Assembly (NCBI GenBank): GCA_035772405.1
Contig: JAYKKM010000018.1
Location: forward strand, 517,001-581,000
Length of the DNA stretch: 64,000 nt
Origin: Chrysogorgia sp. JL179-B06
Lineage: Eukaryota; Cnidaria; Anthozoa; Scleralcyonacea; Chrysogorgiidae
Direction of reading: 5' to 3'
The number at the start of each line of letters is the position of its first letter. The first letter of the stretch is position 1. The notes beneath the pieces were generated by a model. The model saw only the letters and a list, made by a program, of their open reading frames with translations, was not told the DNA's origin and did no database searches. This document shows positions 1 to 10,663 of the stretch, piece after piece. A program made the position numbers and the translations under genes.

Positions 1-1
1 G

Positions 2-119
2 TTGAATGCCCTGTTATCCAACAAGAAAGTGTTTTTTCTGAGAGGTCGTCCAAGTCACGAGTCACTAGTTCTGTGTGTAAAGTACGAAACATTGTACAAG
101 GCCCAGTACGTGTATCAAG
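2..119 (+). CDS. Conserved unknown protein, antepenultimate coding exon (5' end outside window)
   Basis: The frame starting at base 2 is open from the window edge to a donor (CAAG|gtaatg, GT at 120-121). It encodes 39 residues ending in KAQYVYQ plus one base, so phase 1. That phase fits the exon at 1407, where G+AT makes Asp. Motifs such as FFLRGRPSHE and LVLCVKYETLYK read like a conserved domain, but I do not recognise the family. The exon start is not visible. The 1.3-kb intron behind it holds only repeats. Confidence 0.5.
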
Positions 120-260
120 GTAATGTTCTTCTCTATTGTAGCGGAACCCCTATCAATTGGGTTTCCAGCCTGTTGGGGTATTCCAAACATAATAAACTAT
201 AAACTGATAAGTTGAAGTGCCTATGAAGCGACATTTTTTGTTTCAGTCTTTCAATATTTA

Positions 261-342
261 ACAATTATTCACCAAAGTGGAGGTGAATAGCGGCGAGGTA
301 AATATCCACACTATTCACCGACACTGAGGTGAATAATTGTTT
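261..342. repeat. Short fold-back element
   Basis: The arms CAATTATTCACC and GGTGAATAATTG enclose a second inner pair built on GGTGAATAG / CTATTCACC. The centre contains GGCGAGG. The layout resembles the other fold-backs at 19137, 19498, 31340 and 39270. Confidence 0.6.
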
Positions 343-529
343 TAGTACAAATGTACAGGTAATTTTGGAATAGCATTTTCTTTAAAATTGGTTATTTCTT
401 CATCTATCACCCTGACAAATCGGCTGGCAGCCATTTTGCCTAAACGCTGTAGGTGATTATTGACCAATCAGCACGTTTATTATTTTATTATTATTATAAG
501 TGGACAATAAAAAATTCAAGGTATAACCA

Positions 530-960
530 AGATATTTTATGTGTGGAATATGTAGGCAAACTTCTTTCGTTTGGTGACGTAATTTGATGACGTTACATTG
601 ACGTCATCGACAAAAACTCTATAATTTTCGTCATTTTTTACATTATGCTACATTCGCGAGAGTCATGTAAACCTTAATCACTTCCTACAAAAAAGTACGT
701 ATGGATTTGTTGATAAATTACATAAAAATGAAGTTATCAATATTTTATTGTGTTTATTCACCTTAAAAATAATTCGATATCCCGGCTACTTTTTAAAAAT
801 TCTTAAAATCCATACGTTCTTTTTTGAAGATACAGTCCAGATTCTAATCCTATGTGAAAAATAATTTTTACTTAAAAATCTTCGAAGATTATAGGAATTT
901 TCAATTTTCATTTTCATCATATGACATTACCAAACGAAAGAGTTTTGCACACATTTTGAG
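530..960. repeat. Dispersed repeat, related to 6925-7090
   Basis: The block around 700-830 (GATAAATTA, then TTCGATATCCCG, then CTACTTTTTAAAAATTC) recurs at 6940-7015. The motif ACCAAACGAA near 925-940 recurs at 7060. Inverted fragments (TTTCGTTTGGTGACG at 566 against CATTACCAAACGAAAG at 924) suggest a fold-back element about 400 bp long. Confidence 0.5.
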
Positions 961-1080
961 CACTGCACTAGCATCGCAGGGTCGCGGGTTTAATTCCAGC
1001 CAGAAGGCCTTGATGTTGTATTTTTCGCGAGTAGTCCCGGTTTGGTCTTAAAATGTATATATTCCAACACTCTAAATTTT
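955..1080 (+). mobile_element. tRNA-derived SINE fragment, family A
   Basis: A degenerate box-B-like GGTTTAATTCC (988-998) is followed by a tail with AGAAGGCCTTGATGTTG, GTCCCGGTTTGGTCTT and ATGTATATATTCCAACACTC. The same tail occurs at 46840-46935, which defines a dispersed family. Confidence 0.6.
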
Positions 1081-1288
1081 CAGTTTAATCGAGTAAAATG
1101 GCAAATATTACTTGTAATATACCACATACATACTGTCTTGATGGATTCTTAAATCTGTGACTTATTTAGCAACGGATATAAGGATATAAATACATCCGAA
1201 TACATTAAAATACGTTGGTTATTCACCGAAGTGTTAACCTATACTTAATATAAATTGGATCAGAAATATTTCTTTGTTGTAGCGTGGT

Positions 1289-1345
1289 GTGGTTGGTGTG
1301 TTGTGTTGTGTTGTGTTGTGTTGTAGTGTGGTGTGTTTCATTGTA
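1289..1345. repeat. (GTGTT)n microsatellite
   Basis: Imperfect GTGTT/GTTGT pentamers, just upstream of the splice acceptor of the exon at 1407. Confidence 0.85.
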
Positions 1346-1406
1346 TGTCAAGTCGCGTTCTGTCAAATCAAGTTTGATGACAACGATAATTTTCTTTCTC
1401 TGACAG

Positions 1407-1528
1407 ATAAAACTCATTATCTTCAACTAATACGTAAAATGGAAGGAACAAGAACATTATCTATACCATCAAGAAATCCCGGTGAAAGTCCTTTAGTACG
1501 TTGTGACAACATAGTAATAGCTAGAAAA
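1407..1528 (+). CDS. Conserved unknown protein, penultimate coding exon
   Basis: Acceptor tctctgacag precedes base 1407 and donor AAA|gtaagt follows base 1528. Length is 122 nt: 2 nt completing the phase-1 codon plus 40 codons. Residues include HYLQLIRKMEGT, RTLSIPSRNPGESP and LVRCDNIVIARK. These look like a constrained sequence rather than a chance ORF, and strong splice sites flank both sides. Function unknown. Confidence 0.6.
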
Positions 1529-1848
1529 GTAAGTATTTTATTATTCATTATTCATTAAGTTGTAGTGTATAGTGGACCCCATAAAATGAAACCTCTTTGT
1601 AACGAATTTCATTTCAAAAGATGAAATTTTGCATGATTTATAATTGTGGTAATGACTTATTGACTTTAAAGAGTGAGTGTCAACCATCGTGCATTGCGCG
1701 TTTGTTTTTATCTTTCCGTACGATAACGAAGTGTTTTGAAGTGCTTCGTTGCCAAATTGACGTGGAAACACTCCGGAAATTCGCCGAATCTTCTCAGAAA
1801 ACCCTATAGAGTCTTTCTTATTCATCCACAATTCAAACCTCGTCACTT

Positions 1849-2391
1849 GGACTGGTCATAAATTACCAGGGGGAAGGGGGGAGGTTCGAAGTAAAAAGTT
1901 AAAAAAATGGGACCTCCCGCGACGATGAGCATGAAATAGCGTGACCCTCCCTTGGCAATAGCCAAAAATATCATGACCCCTCCCCCTGCACAAAATAACT
2001 CCTTCTAAAATGAACGTTCATACTGAACCATATCTGTCAAAAATAATTATACTGGTTAATTTTGCTCATGAATTTTTAAAATGTATGTAAAATGACATTT
2101 CACTCTAGGATATATAAATTGTGTTGTTTTATGTATTTTATGAATAAATTCATATGTTACTATTATACTGTTAATTACTATTTTATTACACTATTTTACA
2201 ATAATAACTGTGATCTGTTTGGAATTTTGAGTGAAGTGAAACTATCATAGAGTGACAGTGAGCTTAAATTTATGTGACCCTCCCTTTTGATAGTTCAATT
2301 TTCTATAATACCCTCCCTTTTGAATGGCTGAAAAAGTTATGACCCTCCCACTTTCTCCACCCTCCCCTTGGTAATTTGTGACCAGTCCCTT
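1849..2391. mobile_element. Nested inverted-repeat MITE (GGACTGGTCA termini)
   Basis: Left end GGACTGGTCATAAATTACCA and right end GGTAATTTGTGACCAGTCC are inverted repeats. The interior is rich in runs reading CCCTCCC, in both halves. Related termini occur at 21329 and 26401. Confidence 0.65.
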
Positions 2392-2590
2392 ACTTCGTGT
2401 ACCTGACACAGAATTTTTTGACTATGTAGAACTGCCTCGTTCCTTAAAAAATCCCGTTTATATTTGTCCTCATGCATGGAATTGTCCAATTCATGAAATA
2501 AACCTATCCTAGATAAAATAAACGGAATTTTTTAAAGAACGTGGCAGCTCTATACAGTGCTAAAATTCTGTGTCCGGTACACGAAGTAAT
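2392..2590. mobile_element. Palindromic MITE (ACTTCGTGTACC termini)
   Basis: TTACTTCGTGTACC at 2391-2404 is matched by GGTACACGAAGTAA at 2576-2589. ACAGAATTTT / AAAATTCTGT and GAACTGCC / GGCAGCTC continue the arms. A shorter relative lies at 9888-10113. Confidence 0.65.
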
Positions 2591-2780
2591 AGCCAGAAAA
2601 CATCGTGAAAAATGCAGAAATAATTACTTTCTAAGGTATATCTTCTTCAATTAAGACAAAATGAATCATTTATTTGACAAGATCACAAGATATTTACGGA
2701 TGAGTTCACCAAGGGAATTTTGTGCTTCGAAAATGGCCGACCGAGCGTGCAATGCGTCACGGTTGACACTCACTCTTTAA

Positions 2781-3034
2781 AGAGTGAGTTTCAGGGTCAT
2801 GCATTGCGGGTGTTTGTTATTGTTTTCATATAGATCAATACGGAAGTTTACAACAAACAGCAATAAAAATATTCAGTCTAGTATATTTTTACTATGGAAA
2901 TCGACAAACTAACACGTTTAATGAAAGGATTGCAAAGATATCGACGGATTCGGAGCACGATTTGAATTAGGCGTCCCACAAAATGGCCGGCGAGAAAACA
3001 CAAGCGCGCAATGCATTACCCTGACACTCACTCT
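2781..3034. mobile_element. TTAA-flanked MITE 2, sharing a TTAA with element 1
   Basis: A 254-bp element starts with AGAGTGAGTTTCAGGGT and ends with ACCCTGACACTCACTCT. The TTAA at 2777-2780 also serves as the right target site of the preceding element. The other TTAA is 3035-3038. The arms continue as CATGCATTGCGGG / GCGCGCAATGCAT. Confidence 0.75.
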
Positions 3035-3155
3035 TTAAGATCATTTAATAAAAAGACGGCACCTTTTTTATTTTCGTGGTTAAAATATTTCATTCAAAAT
3101 CATGAAATGGAGTATCTCTAACCTGATCTGAAATATACTCTTGTGTTTTTTGCAG

Positions 3156-3224
3156 GTGGCTTTCAAAATCAATGAATTAAAGAAAGCCTACGATTTCGAA
3201 TTCATTCAGACAGAACATCAATAA
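3156..3224 (+). CDS. Conserved unknown protein, last coding exon
   Basis: Acceptor tttttgcag precedes GTG at 3156. Twenty-two codons (VAFKINELKKAYDFEFIQTE, then HQ) run to TAA at 3222-3224, in phase 0 with the preceding exon. The protein tail is therefore at least 102 residues long over three exons. No canonical AATAAA is seen close downstream. The product could not be named, and the call rests on splice phase and composition. Confidence 0.6.
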   Translation: MAFKINELKKAYDFEFIQTEHQ

Positions 3225-3343
3225 CATTATACAGTTTTATTCACTAGTTTGACGTGGACTGCATATATATGATTATTTTTCTAAATTCACTTATATAAAT
3301 TATATATAAATTATTGTAAATATATTGAAAATTATGTTTATTT

Positions 3344-3508
3344 AACCTATCTCATGTTTGGGTTTTAACATATTTATAATCTTTCGCACATTTTCATGTT
3401 ACAATCAACGAAAATTTCATCTTGATGCCTTTTTTCTCGTGCTAACGTTGCTTTACTACGCACATGAAGTGACATCAACCCAGGGACATGCAAAGACATT
3501 GCACAGTG
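3344..3508 (+). mobile_element. Left part of a TTAA-type fold-back (12665 family)
   Basis: ATATTTATAATCTTT, TTTCATCTTGATGCCTTTT and GAAGTGACATCAACCCA match in order the left arm of the element at 12665-13090. The copy is cut by the element starting near 3509. Confidence 0.55.
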
Positions 3509-4182
3509 AGGGGCTGTTTACATGGATCCGGATTCATTTTCATTGCGGATTCAATTCAAACCGCGTTTACATAGGAATTCTATCCCGGATCGAAAATCGC
3601 ACGAAATCTGAAATTTCAAGATGGCGCGGATCAATAACACTATAGCGGATATGTTTCTTTCAACGATTTCTGCGCTTGTACATTTCAACATGTGCCTTAA
3701 ACTGATAATTTGGCGAAGAATAAACATAAAGAAAAGGGGAATAGCATTACTAGCAACGATAATCGATGCGGTCGCAAGTAAACAAGCATTTAATTCACCT
3801 TTAATTTATAACATCGTCGACAAAGAGCTATTTATATGAAACAATATGACGTCGGCGCAATTCCTGTCTCTAGCTGCAAATTGTTGTCTATAAATGTTGA
3901 AAGGCACGCATGTGTTGTTCCTTTCAGTCTTCTAGATCGTATTTTTCATTTCGGAATGAAATCTCGCACCGCCTTTACATGACACCGGAATGAAATTTCA
4001 ATGAAACTCAATCCGGAATGAAACTCAATCCGGAATAAGAACCGGAATGAATTCAATCCGGAATGAACTCAATCCGGATTGAGCTGCATCTCATTCAGGT
4101 AAACACCTAAAGGGATTTTAACAGAACCGGTATGAGTTCAATCCGGAATGAAACTCAATCCGGATTCATGTAAACAGCTCCT
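3509..4182. mobile_element. Inverted-repeat transposon with AATCCGGATT arrays
   Basis: The ends GGGGCTGTTTACATG (3510) and CATGTAAACAGCTCC (ending 4181) are inverted repeats. Many copies of CCGGA/TCCGG follow, mostly as CAATCCGGAATGAA, clustered at 3970-4165. A target duplication could not be fixed. It resembles hAT-type MITEs in having terminal arrays of one palindromic motif. Confidence 0.65.
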
Positions 4183-4589
4183 GAATGATTCAACAGTGAA
4201 ATACGAAGAAAGTTTGATCTGAGCTTTAAACAGACCTGTTCAGACACAATTACCAGCCCCAAAACCGAGACGCAGGGGCCGCGACGATATAGATACAAAC
4301 GGGAATACTTGGGAGGGAAAAAGCTAATGTCACCACACACACATAGGTGGCCTCACGGATAGAGGCGGTCTCACAACCTGCGGACCCCCGCGGGGACGCA
4401 AGGCGCCAACAGCGACGAAGATAACGGACGATCGCCAAGTGGAGCGGATGCAGCAACAGCGGCGGCGATAACACAGTAGCGGAGGCGTCAGGGGACGACA
4501 GTTTGGTAATTCATTTATTTCAAGAATGCGTGGAAAGAGGGACAACAGCTTGCGAGAATCAGGAGTAAGTTTTTACGATTGCCATATGA

Positions 4590-4700
4590 ACACTTCTCCT
4601 TCTCCTTCCTCTTCGTCCTTCCTCTTCGCGCTTTCTTTTCGCGCTTCCTCATCGCCATGGTCTTTGTCTTTATCCCTATCCTTGCTCTTATCCATAGCTA
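4590..4700. repeat. Pyrimidine-rich low-complexity tract
   Basis: Degenerate CTTCCTCTTCGC-type repeats. The minus strand would encode a Lys/Asp/Glu-rich peptide, which I regard as a by-product. Confidence 0.5.
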
Positions 4701-5000
4701 ATAATAGAGGGGAATGGTTAGGAAAGCCGGCGAACTTCAAAGCGTCTATAATGAGCTGTGATTTTAGGTTGAAATGGTCCTGACCGTGCACAAACCTTTT
4801 ATTTTTTGCTTATTAATATTTAAATAACATGGTTGAGCGATTCGACCCAAATGCTGCTATTGGATGATTGCTTCATTATACAGAAAATACAATGTGTTTA
4901 GCAAGTGTGAAAGTGCACGCATTTGCATAAACGTGAACAATAACCTAGAACAAAGACTTAGACCGAGTTTCCAAACCATCTCTTCTATATTAGCTATGTC
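4700..5000. repeat. Dispersed repeat, second copy at 45120-45430
   Basis: Shared blocks in the same order include CTATAATGAGCT, TTATTAATATTTAAA, GGTTGAGCGATT and TATTGGATGATTGCTTC. The copies differ by point changes and small indels. Confidence 0.7.
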
Positions 5001-5675
5001 TATTGTTCTCTTTCATGCTATTATCCTCATATCTATGTCATTGCTATTATCCTCGCTATTCTCCTTGTCCTTCCCCTTGTCCTTGTTCGTATTCGTGTTT
5101 GTTCTTGTTCCTGTTATCGTTCATTATAAAGACGGATAATGGTACTTGTTCAGAAGGTCAAATCTACAAATATATTGAACTGTGAAAGTCCACAAATTAT
5201 TCAAATGTTTCAAAATGTCAATCAAATAAATTATTAACCCCAATAGAAAGAGTCCCTAGGGTTTTGGAGAGCCGCAAGACTCCTGCATACATATTAGAGG
5301 AAAGCTTATAAGAGGGGAAAATTAATAAACATCCTTGGTCGAAGGTGGCAAAATACGAAGGGTGTTTTTAAAAGTGTAAAGCTCGTTTCTCGGCGACGTG
5401 GAGGCCTTAGATATTCCACAGGGCGAGGTACGTTCGTGTTCTCTGTTCGTAGTCAGTGTGAAATGCTCCTCATGCACATGTTGGTCTGTCCTGCCGCGTG
5501 TTTGTTGTTATTTTTTCATTATCTTGCGTGCTTCGGAGAAGGGTTTCGTTTGTCAGATTCGTCCGGTTTTACTTTACCATCAGGCGTGGGCACTGCTTAA
5601 GCTCGCGGTATTCTTGACTGGGACGGACGTTAGCGTAAGTTCGAGTAGGTGCAGAATATTTTCTCTAGTCGTGTA

Positions 5676-6222
5676 AGGCCCTGCTCCTAGGGTTACCCTA
5701 GCGCCAGGGTGAAAATATAGCTTGCGTTTATAAGGAAATGATCGGGCTAGGGTAACCCTAGAACTACGAGAAAGAAAATTCGTGCTGTATTATTGATTTT
5801 AATCTCTCTTCTACCTGTGCTTTCTTCTCTTCATTTAGATGGTATTCTTCTTTGTTATTCAATCATGTCTATAACTGTTAAACAACTAACATTCCTTCAT
5901 GCGGCTCTACATTCCAACTCTGCCCTTTCTCGACGACTTCGTCGAAGAAATTGACATATATGCGAGGCTTGCGAGTGCATCAAGAGGCCTGATACCTAAA
6001 AACTTGACCCGGGTGGCCGAGTTTTCCCTATATCGATTGCATGTTTATAAGGCAAAAACATATCCCTAGTGCTAGGGTTTCCCTAGCTAAGTGATAGGGT
6101 GACCAAATGCAACGTAGAAAAATAACTACACTAGGGTCACCCGGGCGCTAGGGTAACCCTATCGGCTATTCCTACTCTAGGGTTAGGGTAACCCTAGTGC
6201 CTTATAAACAGGCCCTAAGGCA
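5676..6222. mobile_element. Element with CTAGGGTAACCCTAG arrays
   Basis: At least six copies of CTAGGGT or its complement ACCCTAG, several as the palindrome CTAGGGTAACCCTAG, cluster at both ends (5688-5760 and 6060-6202). The outer ends GGCCCTG and CAGGCCCT are roughly inverted. Internally it also has TATAAGGAAATG / TTATAAACAGG. No coding content was recognised. Confidence 0.55.
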
Positions 6223-6500
6223 GAATTCGCGGCGTTTTCGACTAGGCGTGACGAATGCTCCGAGGAGAGTTTTCGCTGGGGAGCAGTTTAAATCTCCAGA
6301 CAGGATATCGCTATTGGATAACAGGATACCCCCCTCGTTAAGGCTATATAGTTTCCACCCAGGAAAATATTCCGCAGGACCGGAACGGACAGGAAAGAGT
6401 GGAAGCTAGCCTTCACACTACAAACAGTAAAAGTAAAAATACTAATCAATTACGGGAATTGAACCAACAAATTAAATCGTATCTTAGACGCTCGCCTTAA

Positions 6501-6660
6501 AGTGCTACTGAGATGAAAAATTCGTCTATCCTATTTTGATTTTATCTAAAAATATTTTGAAAATGAAACTGAATGGCTTTCTCGGTTTCTCAATACCTCA
6601 TCTGGTTCCAGAGATATTCAGCTTTTTGGAATATGCAAATTAGATGCCGTATGACGCCAT
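6501..6660 (+). mobile_element. Left arm of a TTAA-type fold-back (45505 family)
   Basis: TTAA (6497-6500) is followed by AGTGCTACTGAGATGAAAA, GATTTTATCTAAAA and TCCAGAGATATTCAGC, matching 45505-45650. The right arm is not recognisable. Confidence 0.6.
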
Positions 6661-7169
6661 TTTGGGTCAAGTCGTAGTGCTATTAAACGTCAATTTTCAT
6701 TGGTTAAAATTAAGATTCACTTCCCCATCTCACAGGGATGCTAACCAATCACAGAAAGCTTCTAACCAATCAGACCTTTTTCAATAGCACTGCGACAAAA
6801 TGAGAAATTAATATCTATGCAAATAACTAGTGGAATGTTTTGAAATTTTGCACTGTGTGAAGTATGTTGTTGCCAAGGAGACCACTGAGAAGCAGACCAT
6901 ATTCCCCGATTATGCATGTTGAATAATTCAAAAGTTGTTGATAAATTATAAATAAAATGATTTACCTAAAAAACTTCGATATCCCGCTACTTTTTAAAAA
7001 TTCTTAAAATCCATTTTCTTTTTCGGTGACGTCATGATGACCTTATCGTACATTTCATTACCAAACGAAGAGTTTTACTGTATACTATACACTGACTGTC
7101 TTGATGGTTCTTAAATATGTGAAATTTTATGGCAACTGATTTGTTAATTCTAAGCAACAGTGGATACTG

Positions 7170-8420
7170 ACGTCATCTCGATGGAGTGCTATTGAAGTAC
7201 AATGTCAACACTGCATTTTTCATTGCAAATTCACGTTCGCGTATTAATCATGTTTTTGAAATCCTTTTTAAACCTTAGCACACACTATTGCGTAGGTAGT
7301 GCTAAAATATGAATATAAAATATTAACCTGAGCTTCAGGCCCAAGGGGTTGGGTGGTAGGAGGGAAAGGCCTGACGCCATCGCTTTTCGTGACACGCCTC
7401 ACATTATTATTCCGGTTCTGATGATTAATTGGCGCGAAAAAAGGTGTATTTGTTAGAGCACGAGAATGTCGACGCCTGCGGCTTTAATTATGCACTAGTC
7501 AATTGAAACCCCCGGGACTATGCGGGGATTTTAACATTTCACGAGTGTTAAAAATCCGACTAAAAAATACCGTTCATTTGTAAAATGAAGATTTAATTTT
7601 TCCTGATTTTCACAGTTTTCAATAAGTTTTCATAAGAAAACATGTATAAGTTTAATATTCTTACAACAAACTTTAACAGAACACAAAAAAATGTCAAGGC
7701 TTTCTATACAGTCCTGCTAAGAAATAACCTATCAAAAATCGCGTCTGATTTGCGTTCGTCTAGCGTCCGTCTAGTGTCTCGCTGTACCTTCTGGACCCAG
7801 AGCTCGCACCGCGTTCGGTGATTCGATTGCGACACAATTTGCTGTATGTATTGAAAATGTTAGTGTTAAATCCCGGCTACATCATCCCCACTTTTTCATG
7901 TCAATTCATGTTAAAATCCCGGCTACCAAAAGATCGACATTTGTTAATTCTCCTAATTTATTAGTCAGACGAAATGCCGTAAATGAGAATGCCGTGTCTG
8001 GCGTTGGATGTCAGGCTAAATAAATAAATAGTGTGGCTCCAGTTACATCTTGAAAAAATTTAGGGTTTACGTAGATCGACATTAATATTTTTAAGAAAGA
8101 TTTTGGACAATAACCGTCAAACAGCGAACACGTTGTTGCAAATGAGCTACTGGTACAGTAATCACTAGCTACAGTACTGTGACAATTGCAAAGTTGACAT
8201 GAGCTATGACATGAGGCAGAACATGCTATTCTGAATTGCCAAATCAAAAACAAACTTGCCAGCTACAAAACCGCAGCGAAGTGTTGGTGCCTCTCCAGCC
8301 ATAACTTCGCTGTGATTTCTTGTTTTTTCTTCAGTGAGATGACTACGCATGTCTCTTGGTCAAAAAACGTTTAGGATTGGGTGGAAAAAATAGCGTTGGT
8401 CAGGAAACTCAAACCACATA
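7170..8420. other. No gene recognised
   Basis: This stretch holds AT-rich unique-looking DNA with recurrent AAATCCCGGCTAC-like fragments (7555-7930). A short Cys/Ser-rich open frame on the minus strand (8011-8253) has no recognisable domain. Confidence 0.4.
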
Positions 8421-8421
8421 G

Positions 8422-8625
8422 TTATTTTTATCGCCGTGGATAACAGGTCCAACAAAATTGCCCTAATCCTAACCCTAAAATATCCTAACCCTAAAATATC
8501 CTAACCCTAACCCGCTAAATATCCCTATTCCTAACCCTAAAATCCGAATTCCTAACCCTAAATATCCCTACCAAATTGTCGGACCTCTAACCACGGCGTA
8601 TATTTTTATTTAGCCCTAAACAAAT
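8422..8625. mobile_element. MITE with degenerate telomere-like core
   Basis: The arms TATTTTTATCGCCGTGG / CCACGGCGTATATTTTTATT and ACAGGTCCAACAAAATTG / CAAATTGTCGGACCTCT flank 8461-8570. The core is imperfect repeats of CCTAACCCTAAAATAT. GTCGGACCTATAACAGTATAACCACGG near 20547 is a related end fragment. Confidence 0.6.
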
Positions 8626-8837
8626 GAGGTCCAATTTCCTCATTCAACTTTAATTTCCTCATCCAATATTTTGTTGAAACTGGTGTTGATCGGTGCATGC
8701 ATTACCCTTTTCGTTATTAAAGTTAGACCTATTAATGGTATTATGATTTATGGTACAGTACAATAGTTATTATAAATCACACATTGAAAATTAGAATGAA
8801 AACCTAGATTTTTAACATACAGTACACATTAAGTTGT

Positions 8838-9164
8838 TTAATTCTTGATCATTTTGTGAATGGTCTTTGTATCTTTAACATTTTCCAAGTTTCCCATATT
8901 TTCCCACCAGTTGAATAAGAATTCCTCGCACAATAAATCAAACCAAGGCGTGATGATTATCTTCCCATCCATAGCATCCTGCAAAACCATCTTCATTTTC
9001 TCTTGATTTACAAAGCAATGGCTCTTCACTTCATTTGGATTTCTTTCGACATTTACATCTTTCTTAATAAACAACACGTAGTCAATCTCGTGTTCTCCCC
9101 ATTTTTCATCAGACATGGCCTTGTAATGGATTCTTGTGATCATTTCAAAGTCCTCAAGAGGAAC
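8838..9164 (-). CDS. IDI1: Isopentenyl-diphosphate delta-isomerase, last coding exon
   Basis: On the minus strand, acceptor ttttaaccag precedes base 9164. The exon encodes 108 residues and stops with TAA at 8840-8838. It begins VPLEDFEM, continuing the PSE of the preceding exon in phase 0. WGEHEIDYVLF holds the Glu that acts in proton transfer in type I isomerases. KIIITPWF and FLFNWWENM match the conserved C-terminal part of the family. The extreme C-terminus is MIKN, so the peroxisome-type ending seen in some vertebrate forms is not obvious. Confidence 0.93.
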   Translation of the reverse strand, partial: VPLEDFEMITRIHYKAMSDEKWGEHEIDYVLFIKKDVNVERNPNEVKSHCFVNQEKMKMVLQDAMDGKIIITPWFDLLCEEFLFNWWENMGNLENVKDTKTIHKMIKN

Positions 9165-9887
9165 CTGGTTAAAACAAAACACGATTTTCAGTTTTGGCTT
9201 TGATTTATGAAACACATCACAATATTTGTGGAGGCACTCCTATTAATTTAATACAATTAACACTAGGGGAAAGAATCTTGCCAAGATCTTATAATACTAG
9301 ATGGAAAGTTGGTGTATTGCCCAGGGCAGTGTCAAGAAGAAAAGTTGAGATTCTGATCCCAAAATGTCAGGTGCACTGCTCGACTTTATATTTATTCTTG
9401 CAACTGTTTTCTTAGTCTAAGAGACTATTGTTTATAAGTTAACAGCAGTTTATGGCAGATGCTGTATCTGTACTGTCAGTTAACAAGAAACTATGAGCTT
9501 GTTTGCCTCTGGCTCAGGATATTATTATAATTATAATTTGAGACGGCCACCTGAAGGCGCTATTGATGAATCTGAACCTGTCAAAAATGTCTTCAAAATC
9601 TGATCAGACAGTTTTTGGTCAAAATGTCCTGAGAATGGTGTTATGACCTGAGAATGGTGTTATGACCTGAGAATGTCTAGCATGCTCAGTTTATAAAGCA
9701 TGCCAATATTTATTTTTTTGTATTTGGTATTAATTTTATATTTCTTCTTTTTTTATACCGGCCTTTTCTTCTTTTGAAGTTGGGTGCCTGCAAGTTGGGT
9801 GCCTGCAATTTGGGCACCCAAACGTTTCTGTAACCAAATTGAGGCTACTGTATATACTGCCCTGTTGCCAAAATAGTGGCTTGATCT

Positions 9888-10113
9888 TACTTCGTGTACT
9901 GGACACAGAATATTACATCATTGAAATATTTAGTTTAAAAGTAGGGTTAGTATTCCTTTATTTCAGTGACAGGGTTAGGTACTTAGGACCAGCGTTTTTA
10001 TTTGGGTTATGGGTAGGGTTTTTGTTCTTGTAAAGCTTCTGAATCTTGAGAAAATAACCTTGATGTGTCTATGACGTAGTCTGTGTCCATTGTGTGTCCG
10101 GTACACGAAGGAG
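9888..10113. mobile_element. MITE (ACTTCGTGTACTGG termini)
   Basis: CTTACTTCGTGTACTGGACACAG at the left and GTGTGTCCGGTACACGAAG at the right are inverted repeats. The termini are shared with 2392-2590. Confidence 0.55.
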
Positions 10114-10117
10114 ATGC

Positions 10118-10225
10118 CAAAATAGTGTGTAGGAGGTCTAATGTTTTGAGCGAAGGCCCTTCATCAGAAAGTGACACATTATGTCTACCTCCTATACACT
10201 ATTTCTGTAGTACACCAACCTTTTA
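10118..10225. repeat. Inverted repeat resembling a Penelope-type tail
   Basis: AATAGTGTGTAGGAGG and CCTCCTATACACTATT flank GCGAAGGCCCTTCATCAG. The inner motif reads CTGATGAAGGGCC on the minus strand, close to the GATGAAGGGCTCCG at 33443. Confidence 0.4.
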
Positions 10226-10663
10226 GAGTATTGGATTTGTATTTCTACACTACCTATGCATCACAACACTTTTATATAAAAATTATAAATTTTAAATTTT
10301 ATATAAAAATTACACATTAGTGGCTATTTTTGGAGTTTGAATTGCTTCTCCAACAAATTTTACAGCCACCATTAATTTGGGAAACTGAGACACGTTGTTT
10401 GTAATGTCATCTACTCCACACATGAAGTTTGCTTTCACCCTTACTTCTATCAAGTATCAACTCGGTTCAGAGTTTAAGACATATTTATGAATGAAAATAT
10501 ATGAAAAGTAGTTCTACACTGGTCACTGGGTGAATGTACTGTAAATTCAATAGCTTAATGGTGTGTTTGTGTTGACCAGATGATGTCACAGCATGTAACT
10601 GCTGGTTGGATTTTGCAGGCTCTAAGAATTTAATCATTACATTACCCACTATAATATGCTACA

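Larger units (their letters stand above)
1670..2776. mobile_element. TTAA-flanked inverted-repeat transposon 1 with nested insertions
   Basis: Termini are AGAGTGAGTGTCAACC at 1670 and its near-complement GGTTGACACTCACTCT ending at 2776. TTAA lies on each side (1666-1669 and 2777-2780). Subterminal CATTGCGCG / GCAATGCG also pair. Two other inverted-repeat elements (1849-2391 and 2392-2590) lie inside. TTAA duplication is characteristic of piggyBac and Kolobok-type transposons. No transposase is seen. Confidence 0.75.

Noticed and set aside
4573..4791. Lys/Asp-rich minus-strand frame (KSKDRDKDKDHGDEE)
   Set aside because: Encoded by a low-complexity CTTCCTCTTCG tract; no splice sites or conserved flanks.
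8455..8580. Chromosome end
   Set aside because: The telomere-like units are degenerate, about 110 bp long, and enclosed by MITE arms.
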